Virus record (IMG/VR): IMGVR_UViG_3300030106_007757
Location: 1-32,251 of that record
Length of the DNA: 32,251 nt
From: a virus
Direction: 5' to 3' (one strand)
Below are positions 6,406 to 13,777 of this stretch, in pieces. Position 1 is the stretch's first letter. Each line of letters opens with the position of its first letter. Under the pieces are notes generated by a model that was not told where the DNA came from, made no database searches, and was given only the letters and a program-made list of their open reading frames with translations. A program made the position numbers and the translations under genes.

Positions 6406-7166
6406 GAGAAACCATAGGTATAGCAATTATTACATGTGATAGACCAGAGTTTTTTAAAAGATGTAGAGAGTCTATTAATAATGAATGGTATGATCATATA
6501 GTAGTAGTTAATGATGGTAAGGGACCTCTTTTTGATCCTGCTTCTCCAGTTATACAGACTTCAGGTCGTGAAGGGGTAGGTAAAGCTAAAAATAAAGCCT
6601 TTCAATATTTGATTGATAAAGGCTGCGAGCATATATTTTTAGTTGAAGATGATGTAGTTTTTAAAAAGAACGCTTTTGACGCCTACATTAAAGCTAGTAA
6701 AGTTACTAAAGTAAAGCATTTTAATTATTGTTTACATGGTCAAGACAATAAAATAAACAATAAACCTAATCCACGTAAAATTATCGATATAAGAGGAACA
6801 AAAGTAGCTTTATATTTTAACATATACGGGGCATGTTCTTATTATCATAGATCAGTATTAGAAGATATAGGGTTATTTGATGAAGAATATATCAATGCAA
6901 TGGAGCATGTAGATCATACAATGCATGCTATAACAAAAAAATACCATCCTCCTTTTAGATGGTTTATTGATTTAGAAAACAGTAACGAATATATTAATGA
7001 TCAAGATTATAATCACGATAAATCTAAAATAAGGACAGGAGATTGGATGAAAGACTTTCGAAATGGAGTAGAAAGATTTAAAAGTAAGTATAAAATAGAT
7101 GTGACAAATCCTTATCAAGAGTATGATGGTATAGATAAGGTTATTAGTTATTTTAAGTCGATATGA
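6402..7166 (+). CDS. Glycosyltransferase, GT-A fold (GT2-like)
   Basis: A 254-residue GT-A type protein: IGIAIITCDRPEFFKRCRES at the N-terminus is the usual first strand and helix (nucleotide-binding start), DHIVVVNDG follows, and HIFLVEDDVVFKKNAFDAY (residues ~78-96) carries the acidic metal-binding DxD equivalent (EDD). GVGKAKNKAFQYL matches the G-x-x-x-A-x-N segment of GT2 enzymes. IGLFDEEYINAMEHVD resembles the acceptor-side ED loop (G-x-F-D-E-x-y...E-x-x-D). Such enzymes transfer a sugar from a nucleotide donor, in the cytoplasm since no membrane segment is present. First of eight tandem glycosyltransferases; its ATG overlaps the kinase stop by 4 bases and its own stop overlaps the next gene by 4. 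Confidence 0.8.
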   Translation: MRETIGIAIITCDRPEFFKRCRESINNEWYDHIVVVNDGKGPLFDPASPVIQTSGREGVGKAKNKAFQYLIDKGCEHIFLVEDDVVFKKNAFDAYIKASKVTKVKHFNYCLHGQDNKINNKPNPRKIIDIRGTKVALYFNIYGACSYYHRSVLEDIGLFDEEYINAMEHVDHTMHAITKKYHPPFRWFIDLENSNEYINDQDYNHDKSKIRTGDWMKDFRNGVERFKSKYKIDVTNPYQEYDGIDKVISYFKSI

Positions 7167-7915
7167 AAGTTGGAGTTGGTATTACTACATATAATGCAGA
7201 GCATTATTTTAAAGATTTATATGATTCATTACCTATGGATCAAATAGATGAACTAGTAGTAGTTAATGGTGGTAAAGAATATAAAGGTAAATATAAAGAT
7301 GCTCATTGGATCCAACATAGTAAAAATTATTATCCATCTTTTTGTAGAAATGATTGCTTAAGATTTTTAATGGAGAGAGATATGGATTATTATATTACAT
7401 TAGAAGATGATATGGTAATCAAAGACCCAGATATATTTAAAAAATATATGGAAGCTGCTGAACTTAGTAAGTTTGGTTATTTTTGTTTTGTAAGTACATC
7501 ATGGGAGTCAGGAGAACCAGGAAACAGAACACCTAAGATTGAGTTGCAATATTCAAAAGATGTTACAGTTAATTTATATCCTCATATGTGTAATGAGTTT
7601 ACGTTTAAAACAAAAAAATGCATTGAAGATACGGGGTTATATGATAATAAATTTAGATATATCTTTGATGTAGAGAATGTACACCGTATAGCTAATGCAG
7701 GTCATATTCCTAGTTTTTGGTATTTTCCGGATATTAAAGACTCAGATGATTTAATTATGAATCACCCGGAAACTGAAACTAGAATTAATGCAGGCGGTGA
7801 AAGAGATCGAAAGCTTGGTAAAGAATACGATATGTTTATTAAAAAACACGGTACAACTGTACAAGGTATACCTCAATTAACTAAGCAAGAGATTATAGAT
7901 AAAATAGTAAAATGA
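7163..7915 (+). CDS. Glycosyltransferase, GT-A fold (GT2-like), paralogue of the preceding gene
   Basis: A 250-residue protein with the same layout as its upstream neighbour: MKVGVGITTYNAEHYFKDLY start, ELVVVNGGKEY, NYYPSFCRNDCLRFL (equivalent of the A-x-N-x-G segment), and DYYITLEDDMVIKDPDIFKKY with the EDD acidic triplet near residue 79-81. DTGLYDNKFRYIFDVENVHR matches the late G-x-(Y/F)-D...D-x-E loop. The similarity in length and motif spacing suggests tandem duplication followed by divergence. No membrane segment is visible. Overlaps both neighbours by 4 bases (ATGA style), so translation is probably coupled. Donor and acceptor are unknown. Confidence 0.78.
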   Translation: MKVGVGITTYNAEHYFKDLYDSLPMDQIDELVVVNGGKEYKGKYKDAHWIQHSKNYYPSFCRNDCLRFLMERDMDYYITLEDDMVIKDPDIFKKYMEAAELSKFGYFCFVSTSWESGEPGNRTPKIELQYSKDVTVNLYPHMCNEFTFKTKKCIEDTGLYDNKFRYIFDVENVHRIANAGHIPSFWYFPDIKDSDDLIMNHPETETRINAGGERDRKLGKEYDMFIKKHGTTVQGIPQLTKQEIIDKIVK

Positions 7916-8682
7916 AAATTGCGATAGGTATTAATAGTTTTAAACAAGAAGCTAATTTAGAAAAGAGAGAAGCTCTATGTATCGAGTCTCTACGTATATG
8001 TAAAGAAAAAAATTCTAACGTAACGCTATATAATATTATAGAGGAAGGTGATGAAATAGATTTTGATGGTTTTAAAACGTTAAATGTAAAACAAGATGGT
8101 AAATTACCATATGTAAATAAGCTAATTGATCAATTAGCTAAAACTGATAACGATCTTATAGTATTTTTAAATAATGATATTGTGCTTAATGCTTCATTTT
8201 TTAAGCAATTAGAAGAAGATATTGAAACTTACCCCACTTCTAGAGTTCATTTACATAGTTTAGATAGTTTAAATGAAGATCTTAAACTTCAATCCTATAG
8301 TGTACATGGATTTGATCTGTTTGCTTTTAAAAAAGATTGGTGGCTTAAAAATTCTCACTTATATCCAAATATGTATCTAGGTAAACCGTACTGGGATACT
8401 GTTTATTTTATTGTTAGTGTATTGAATAGTAACTTTAAAATACTAAACAAACAACCTCCTGTAATTTTTCACCCTGAACATAGCTCAGAGTCTATGGAAG
8501 GTAGTGATCGTTATAAAACTCACAACGAAAATATCGCTAGTAATACCCCGGGAATGGGTAAATGGTGGCATTTCGTACAGAATGTACTTCTAAAACGACC
8601 ATCTGCAGGAGAAGTATTGTGGTGGACACCACTCGTTAATGAAATAGAACTAGAAAATCAATTATTTAGAAATGAAAATTAA
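7912..8682 (+). CDS. Glycosyltransferase-like protein, GT-A fold
   Basis: A 256-residue protein starting MKIAIGINSFKQEANLEKRE. DNDLIVFLNNDIVLNASFFKQ (residues ~78-98) has the strand-NND-hydrophobic arrangement of the GT2 metal-binding site (NxDxx). The segment YLGKPYWDTVYFIVSV may form the acceptor-side aspartate loop. The C-terminal third is Trp-rich (GKWWHFVQNV, EVLWWTPL), perhaps for carbohydrate contact. It is more divergent than its two upstream neighbours, so I am less sure of the reaction. Overlaps the upstream gene by 4 bases and the downstream one by 11. Confidence 0.65.
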   Translation: MKIAIGINSFKQEANLEKREALCIESLRICKEKNSNVTLYNIIEEGDEIDFDGFKTLNVKQDGKLPYVNKLIDQLAKTDNDLIVFLNNDIVLNASFFKQLEEDIETYPTSRVHLHSLDSLNEDLKLQSYSVHGFDLFAFKKDWWLKNSHLYPNMYLGKPYWDTVYFIVSVLNSNFKILNKQPPVIFHPEHSSESMEGSDRYKTHNENIASNTPGMGKWWHFVQNVLLKRPSAGEVLWWTPLVNEIELENQLFRNEN

Positions 8683-9367
8683 AGCTTATACACTTTTTAC
8701 ACCATCTCATAAGAAGTTTCTTTATGAATATTTGTTAGATTCGTTTAAACATAACGAAAATATTGAACTAACTATACTACATAGACCACAATTATGTGAA
8801 ACTGCAGAGTTTGGCTCTGATGGATGGCATGGAACTATGTACTATAAGGCTAATTGTTTTTATGACAAGCTAAAAGAGTGTGGTGACGATGAGATCTTTA
8901 TGTTTATCGACCCAGATATTGTAATTTATAAAGATTTTTATGATGATATTGTTAAACGTATGGAGACAGTTGATATGGTCTTTCAAAACGATGGCCCTGG
9001 CGGTGTAAATACCGGCTTTTTTGCAGTAAGAAACAATAAAAAGACACGCGCGTTCTTTAATACAGTAAGAGGTAACCTTGAAAAATTTGAAGAAGAGCAA
9101 AGAACCACCAATTATTTACTTAGAAACCTACAAAACTTCCCAGAAATACATGTAAAATGGAGTATGTTACCTAATACGTATTTTACTTTTGGTCATATTG
9201 CAGGTCAACCTGATGGCAAAGGTGGTTTAAAAGGTCACTGGGTTAATACAGACGATAAATTTCCTATTCCAGATGATATTTATATACATCATGGCAACTG
9301 GACACGTACAAAAGAAGACAAATATAAAATTTTAGATGTAGTTAGAAAGAGAATAAATGAAAGTTGA
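8672..9367 (+). CDS. Glycosyltransferase, nucleotide-diphospho-sugar transferase type (GT-A)
   Basis: A 231-residue protein: MKIKAYTLFTPSHKKFLYEY start, WHGTMYYKANCFYDKLKE, DDEIFMFIDPDIVIYKDFYD with a DPD (DxD) metal site near residue 74, and DGPGGVNTGFFAVRNNKKTRAFF. The last block, G-x-N-T-G-x-x-x-(V/I)-(R/K), is typical of PF03407/GT77-like and related GT-A enzymes that retain the anomeric configuration. A late HHGNW may be the C-terminal metal/phosphate-binding His motif. The start overlaps the upstream gene by 11 bases and its end overlaps the next gene by 11. No signal or membrane segment. Donor sugar unknown. Confidence 0.75.
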   Translation: MKIKAYTLFTPSHKKFLYEYLLDSFKHNENIELTILHRPQLCETAEFGSDGWHGTMYYKANCFYDKLKECGDDEIFMFIDPDIVIYKDFYDDIVKRMETVDMVFQNDGPGGVNTGFFAVRNNKKTRAFFNTVRGNLEKFEEEQRTTNYLLRNLQNFPEIHVKWSMLPNTYFTFGHIAGQPDGKGGLKGHWVNTDDKFPIPDDIYIHHGNWTRTKEDKYKILDVVRKRINES

Positions 9368-10220
9368 TTTTAAAAACCTAAGAGTCCCCGCTGATTATCC
9401 GACATATCCTCCTTATCATGAAGGAGATTATATGGAAGAATACTTTTATAAGTATTATATTGAAAATAAAAGTGAATTTGATAAGACTGGATTTACTTTA
9501 ATTCCAATATTTTGGACAAATGTATATCTTACTAGTAAAAATAAAGACCTACTACAACCTTATTTGAATTACTTACCTAAAGATAAAAAATATTTTACTG
9601 TTTCACAACATGACGACGCTGTAAATGAAATTTTACCACCTGGTACATTAAGTTTTGAAGCTGGGGGTAATAGAAATGGTATACCTCTACCATTAATTTG
9701 TTCGCCTTTAAAGAAAGGACTGATTGAATCTCAAGAAAAAGATATATTTTGTTCGTTTGTTGGTTCTATTTCAAATAACGCGCAATGTCGTGTCACACTT
9801 TATCAGACATATGCAAATGATCCTGATTTTTATTTTTCTAAACCTCGTTATTGGACAGCAGAAGTACCTCAAGATAATTTTAAAGAATTTATTGACGTAT
9901 CACAGCGTTCAGAATTTTGTTTAGCTCCAAGAGGCTATGGTAAAAATAGTTTTAGATTCTATGAAGTAATGCAATTAGGCTCTATACCTGTTCTTGTTTA
10001 CGATGAGGAGTGGTTACCATTTAAAAAATATATTGATTGGAATGAATTTAGCGTATTAGTAGAAGAGAAAGATATACCAAATTTAAAAACAAAGTTACAA
10101 TCTTATACTAAAGAGCAAAAAGATAAAATGCTCGAAAAAGGTAAAGAAATATATAGAGAATATTTTTCGATGGAAGGATTTAGCAAAAATGTATTAAGAT
10201 ATTTGCAAGATGAAAAATGA
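9357..10220 (+). CDS. Exostosin-like glycosyltransferase (GT47 type, GT-B fold)
   Basis: A 287-residue protein. SEFCLAPRGYGKNSFRFYEV followed by MQLGSIPVLVYDEEWLPF (residues ~185-222) is the exostosin/GT47 signature (F-C-L-x-P-x-G...R-x-x-E-x-x-x-x-G-x-I-P-V). KDIFCSFVGSISN (~123-135) matches the family's F-x-G strand. These enzymes, known from heparan-sulphate and plant cell-wall synthesis, invert the sugar donor configuration and use a GT-B fold, unlike the GT-A neighbours. Bacterial and phage members are cytoplasmic and uncharacterised. The start (MKVDFKNLRVP) overlaps the previous gene by 11 bases, and the end overlaps the next by 11. Confidence 0.82.
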   Translation: MKVDFKNLRVPADYPTYPPYHEGDYMEEYFYKYYIENKSEFDKTGFTLIPIFWTNVYLTSKNKDLLQPYLNYLPKDKKYFTVSQHDDAVNEILPPGTLSFEAGGNRNGIPLPLICSPLKKGLIESQEKDIFCSFVGSISNNAQCRVTLYQTYANDPDFYFSKPRYWTAEVPQDNFKEFIDVSQRSEFCLAPRGYGKNSFRFYEVMQLGSIPVLVYDEEWLPFKKYIDWNEFSVLVEEKDIPNLKTKLQSYTKEQKDKMLEKGKEIYREYFSMEGFSKNVLRYLQDEK

Positions 10221-10956
10221 TCTACCACTCTTTTACTATCAGCCTAATGATGTACCTTATCTTGAAAAGAGCTTAGAGCTTAATAAAAAGATATTTAAGG
10301 ATTTAATTATTATTAAAGGTACAGACTGCCCAGAGTTTAATAATGTTTATAGGCATATGTGTTATAATGCAGATATGTTTGAAAGATTGTGTTTTATTCG
10401 TTTCTTTAAAATTTTAGAATATGTAAAAGAGAATAATATAGATAAATTTTTATATTGTGATTCTGATGCTATCTTTTTGGTACCTTTAGATTTTGAAAGT
10501 ATTCTAGATAAAGAAAAATGTGTAGCGTGTAGACCTGAACAACAAGATAAATTTGAAGATGTTACTTGTGCGCATTTTTCTATATGGACGAAAGATGGTT
10601 TAGAAGATTTTTGTAATTACATTATTGATGTTTATACTAATAATATCGATATTCTTTTACCTAAGTGGGAGTGGCATATGGAAACACAAACAGGAGGAGG
10701 TATATGTGACATGACTGTAATGTATCATTGGTATAAGGGAAGTAAAAATTTATATAGTATTAATGGCGGCGCATTTGATAGAGGTATAGGAATGCCACAA
10801 AATAATATACCTGATGAATATGAAATGAAAAATGGTATAAAGAGATTACGTATGATTGATAACCAAATATTTGGTACTAATTATAATGGAGAGTCAGTTC
10901 AATTCTTTGGATTACATTTTCAAGGTGATAAAAAAGACTACATGTACAACTTATGA
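10210..10956 (+). CDS. Glycosyltransferase-like protein, GT-A fold
   Basis: A 248-residue protein: MKNDLPLFYYQPNDVPYLEK start, MFERLCFIRFFKILEYVKE, and IDKFLYCDSDAIFLVPLDFE (residues ~76-95) with a DSD metal-binding triplet. ETQTGGGICDMTVMYHWYKG has the G-G-x-x-x-D-M block common in GT-A nucleotide-sugar transferases where the acceptor Asp follows a glycine pair. The C-terminal FFGLHFQGDKK resembles the late His-containing strand. Layout is closest to nucleotide-diphospho-sugar transferases rather than to GT2. Overlaps the upstream gene by 11 bases and the downstream gene by 4. The sugar transferred is unknown. Confidence 0.72.
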   Translation: MKNDLPLFYYQPNDVPYLEKSLELNKKIFKDLIIIKGTDCPEFNNVYRHMCYNADMFERLCFIRFFKILEYVKENNIDKFLYCDSDAIFLVPLDFESILDKEKCVACRPEQQDKFEDVTCAHFSIWTKDGLEDFCNYIIDVYTNNIDILLPKWEWHMETQTGGGICDMTVMYHWYKGSKNLYSINGGAFDRGIGMPQNNIPDEYEMKNGIKRLRMIDNQIFGTNYNGESVQFFGLHFQGDKKDYMYNL

Positions 10957-11762
10957 AAAAATTCTTAACAACGTTTGCTCTATATAGTGATCATAGACAG
11001 ACATTATATGAGCAGTTTATCAGACCACGTTTTGCAAAATATGCTGAAATGCATAATATGAAATTTGTAGAGCTTAATAATAATAATTTTAAGATTCAGA
11101 TCTTACATCCAGAGTTTGATGTTAGAGAAAATATGCATTTTAATAGATGGTTATTGTTTAAGAGATTACTAGACGAAGGTAAGCTTAATGATGGCGACAT
11201 TCTTTATAATTTTGATGCAGACGTTTTTATAAAAGAAATGGATCAACACTTTGAACCTGAAAAGGGATTTTCATATGCTATTGATTCAGGCAATACACAT
11301 TGTTTTGGATTCTTTGCATTAAAAATTAACGAGTTTTCTAGAAAACTTATTAACGCTATTATTGATAGAGAGAGATGGCTTAAAGTAAGCCAGTATGAAT
11401 TTTTTAATGAGCATAATAATACAAAAGGTAAGTGGCATCTAGCTGATCAGCAAACGTATTACACTTGCGCTGGTATTAAACCACACAGCTGGAAGTCTTT
11501 TTATGAGTTAGATAATTTAGGATTTCATTCATATCCTACAGAATATACAATTTTTTCTTTAGATGAACTTAAGGAAAATGTAAATGTGCTACCTACAGAA
11601 TGGAATGTTACTCAGCTTTATGATGAAACTGGTGACCATGAAACAGGAAAGCCAAACACTTACGATATTAACCAAACTACGTTAGACAAAACTATATTTA
11701 GACATTTTGCTGGTGGTCAGCCATGGCGTTTCGATGAGTATACGCAAAAATATCCTTTATGA
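10953..11762 (+). CDS. Glycosyltransferase, GT34-like (GT-A fold)
   Basis: A 269-residue protein: MKKFLTTFALYSDHRQTLYE start, NRWLLFKRLLDEG, and DGDILYNFDADVFIKEMDQH (residues ~76-95) with a DAD metal site. AIDSGNTHCFGFFALKINEF gives the N-T-x-x-F-G-F-F block, and ADQQTYYTCAG the acceptor-side aspartate; RHFAGGQPW near the C-terminus is the late His motif (H-x-x-G-x-x-W). These features fit GMA12/MNN10-type (GT34) alpha-galactosyl/mannosyl-like transferases, and a second such gene lies at 31294-31998. No membrane anchor, unlike eukaryotic members. Overlaps both neighbours by 4 bases. Confidence 0.72.
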   Translation: MKKFLTTFALYSDHRQTLYEQFIRPRFAKYAEMHNMKFVELNNNNFKIQILHPEFDVRENMHFNRWLLFKRLLDEGKLNDGDILYNFDADVFIKEMDQHFEPEKGFSYAIDSGNTHCFGFFALKINEFSRKLINAIIDRERWLKVSQYEFFNEHNNTKGKWHLADQQTYYTCAGIKPHSWKSFYELDNLGFHSYPTEYTIFSLDELKENVNVLPTEWNVTQLYDETGDHETGKPNTYDINQTTLDKTIFRHFAGGQPWRFDEYTQKYPL

Positions 11763-12490
11763 AAATAGATGAATTTACTATATGTTTACATTGTGGTAGT
11801 GATCGAAAAGTTTCTGATCATCAAATGGAATTATTAAAACCACTTGAAGACGAATATAAAATTACTTATAATAATAGAATTGATAGACACCCTTTAATTT
11901 ATCCTTCTTATTCTCAGTTAATTAATCATTCTATAGTAACATCACATACTGAATATATTTTCTTTATTAACGATAGAACATTTCCAAAACCTCATGAGAT
12001 TAAAAAGATGATTGATCATCTAGAAAATGGCTTTGCATGGACGACTTTATGGGGTGTAGCTTTTATGGCTTTTTCTAAAGAATTAGTTAGGCAAATAGGA
12101 TGGTGGGACGAAAGATATGTAAACGGTGGGTGGGAAGATAGAGATTGGGTTTGGCGACTTAAAGAAGCTAATCTAGCTATCTATGAAAGTCATGAAGCAT
12201 CGTATGATCAATCATGGAAGTCACATCTTAATGTTGCAGGAGGTCATCAATCAACCCCTTTCTGGCTTAAAAAGTGGAATGGAGATAGACATGATGTTGT
12301 ATTAAAAAATATAGCTGATGAAGAGTATGAGCATTGGGAAATATTTTTAGGAGAAGAGAGACCAGATATAAGAAAAGAATGGAATACATGGGATAAGTCG
12401 ATTTTAAATGTAGCGGAAGGAGCAGAAGGTTCAGGACCTGCTAGCTCTTACCTTCTCGGTAATCGTGAAATAGTTAAAAATTATGAATGA
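11759..12490 (+). CDS. Glycosyltransferase, GT-A fold with EDRDW motif (GT2/GT7-like)
   Basis: A 243-residue protein. HTEYIFFINDRTFPKPHEIK (residues ~60-79) places NDR where the DxD site is expected. AFMAFSKELVRQIGWWDERY followed by VNGGWEDRDWVWRLKEANLA (~100-140) is a strong match to the catalytic G-W-x-x-E-D-x-(D/E)-(W/F)-x-x-R-(L/I) loop of GT2/GT7-like enzymes. The C-terminus is Trp- and Glu-rich. It is the last of the eight tandem glycosyltransferases; its end overlaps the PIG-L deacetylase by 8 bases. Sugar donor and acceptor are unknown. Confidence 0.78.
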   Translation: MKIDEFTICLHCGSDRKVSDHQMELLKPLEDEYKITYNNRIDRHPLIYPSYSQLINHSIVTSHTEYIFFINDRTFPKPHEIKKMIDHLENGFAWTTLWGVAFMAFSKELVRQIGWWDERYVNGGWEDRDWVWRLKEANLAIYESHEASYDQSWKSHLNVAGGHQSTPFWLKKWNGDRHDVVLKNIADEEYEHWEIFLGEERPDIRKEWNTWDKSILNVAEGAEGSGPASSYLLGNREIVKNYE

Positions 12491-13100
12491 AAGAACTTTA
12501 GTAATATCACCTCATATCGATGATGAGGTATTAGGTTGTTATGCTGCACTTCATGACAATTGTCACGTAATGGAGTGTGGTGTAGATAAATTTCATGTAG
12601 TTGATCGTGAAGAGCGACTTGAAGAATTAAAAGCATTAGCTGAATATAAAAAATTTACTTTTAAAGTTTTCGAAAACAAAGTAAACAACTATACTATAAG
12701 AACATTAATTCATCAAATTGAAGATCAAATTAACGAGATTAAACCAGAAAAAATATTTATACCATACCCTTCTTACAACCAAGATCATGTTACTGTATAT
12801 GACGCGTCGTTAGTAGCGTTAAGGCATCATGATGTAAATCATTTTGTTAAAAAAGTAGTCGCGTATGAAGAAGTACATAGTTTCTTATGGGATTATACAC
12901 ATGATATTAATAGTACTTTTAAGGGCAATTACTTTGTACCTATTGATATAGAAGATAAAATTACGTCTTATAAGTTTCTTAAATCACAAGTACGTGGTCA
13001 TCGAAGCCCTGAAATGTTAAGATTAATAGCAAGAATGAGAGGCGTGCAGGGAAACTTTGAGAACGCTGAAGCATTTCAAATTTTAAGATGGGTAGATTAA
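12483..13100 (+). CDS. PIG-L/LmbE-type N-deacetylase
   Basis: A 205-residue protein. VISPHIDDEVLGCYAAL (residues 7-23) is the PIG-L zinc motif (P-H-x-D-D-E-x-x-G), and YNQDHVTVYDASLVALR (~97-113) contains the H-x-x-V downstream zinc His segment (here QDH). The family removes the acetyl group from N-acetylglucosamine-type sugars (lipid-linked, thiol-linked or free). Its ATG lies inside the last codons of the preceding glycosyltransferase and its stop shares a base with the ATG of the formyltransferase, so the two would be made together. The sequence indicates a cytoplasmic enzyme. In this setting it most likely exposes the amino group of an N-acetylated sugar for further modification (inference). 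Confidence 0.85.
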   Translation: MNERTLVISPHIDDEVLGCYAALHDNCHVMECGVDKFHVVDREERLEELKALAEYKKFTFKVFENKVNNYTIRTLIHQIEDQINEIKPEKIFIPYPSYNQDHVTVYDASLVALRHHDVNHFVKKVVAYEEVHSFLWDYTHDINSTFKGNYFVPIDIEDKITSYKFLKSQVRGHRSPEMLRLIARMRGVQGNFENAEAFQILRWVD

Positions 13101-13777
13101 TGAAAAAAATATTATTATGTTCTTATAGAGACTGGTCTAATCAAATTTGCAAAGATGTAGAAGACTATTTTGCAAATTATGAAGATTTAATTATTATTAA
13201 ATGTACTACACAAGAAAAATTTCTTAATATTATAAAAGAAAATAAATTTGATTATATTTTCTTTCTAGGGTGGAGTGATATTATAGACAAGAGTATAGTA
13301 GACAATAATTTTTGTATTTGTCTGCACCCTTCCATGCTTCCTAAATACAGAGGAGGGAGCCCTTTACAGCATCAAATTATAAACAATGAAGAGGAAATGG
13401 GAGTAACGTTATTTAAAATGGATGAGTATTTGGATAAAGGGGATATAATATTTCAACAACCCATCTCTATCTTTATTGAAGATAATCTAGATGATATCTA
13501 TAATCAAATTAGTATTTCAGGTTATAATGGTGTGCGATGGATCATTGAATGTTTATGTCAAGGTATTAAAATAGATTTAAGGCCTCAAGATGATAATAAA
13601 AGTACGTATTTCAAGCGACGTACACCAGCAATGAGTGAAATAAAAATAGATGATTTTAAAAATTTAACTGCAACCGATATACATAATAAGGTTAGATGTC
13701 TTCAAGACCCATATCCAAATGCTTATATTGTTTGCAAAGATAATACTTACCTATATATTACTAATACTAAAGTATGA
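13100..13777 (+). CDS. Formyltransferase (methionyl-tRNA/amino-sugar N-formyltransferase family) with Asn-to-Cys change
   Basis: The start is placed at ATG 13100 (MKKILLCSYRDW), overlapping the deacetylase stop by one base; an ATG 12 bases upstream is possible. About 225 residues. CICLHPSMLPKYRGGSPLQH (residues ~70-89) and GVTLFKMDEYLDKGDIIFQQ (~99-118) match the formyl-transferase N-x-H-P-S-x-L-P-x-x-R-G and L-D-x-G-D-I motifs that bind N10-formyltetrahydrofolate. The catalytic His and Asp are present, but the usual Asn two residues before His is Cys. The C-terminal TYFKRRTPAMSEI resembles the linker to the substrate domain of sugar formyltransferases. Directly following a de-N-acetylase, it would suit formylation of a freed amino sugar. 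The Asn change leaves activity uncertain. Confidence 0.78.
   Translation: MKKILLCSYRDWSNQICKDVEDYFANYEDLIIIKCTTQEKFLNIIKENKFDYIFFLGWSDIIDKSIVDNNFCICLHPSMLPKYRGGSPLQHQIINNEEEMGVTLFKMDEYLDKGDIIFQQPISIFIEDNLDDIYNQISISGYNGVRWIIECLCQGIKIDLRPQDDNKSTYFKRRTPAMSEIKIDDFKNLTATDIHNKVRCLQDPYPNAYIVCKDNTYLYITNTKV

Noticed and set aside
6402-12490. Reading the glycosyltransferase run as T4-style DNA glucosylation
   Set aside because: No hydroxymethylcytosine genes are in the window and the enzymes do not resemble T4 alpha- or beta-glucosyltransferases; DNA as the acceptor stays only one of several options.
13088-13099. Earlier ATG for the formyltransferase (MGRL...)
   Set aside because: Possible, but the ATG at 13100 gives the normal family start (K-K-I-L-L-C) and the one-base stop/start overlap typical of this operon.
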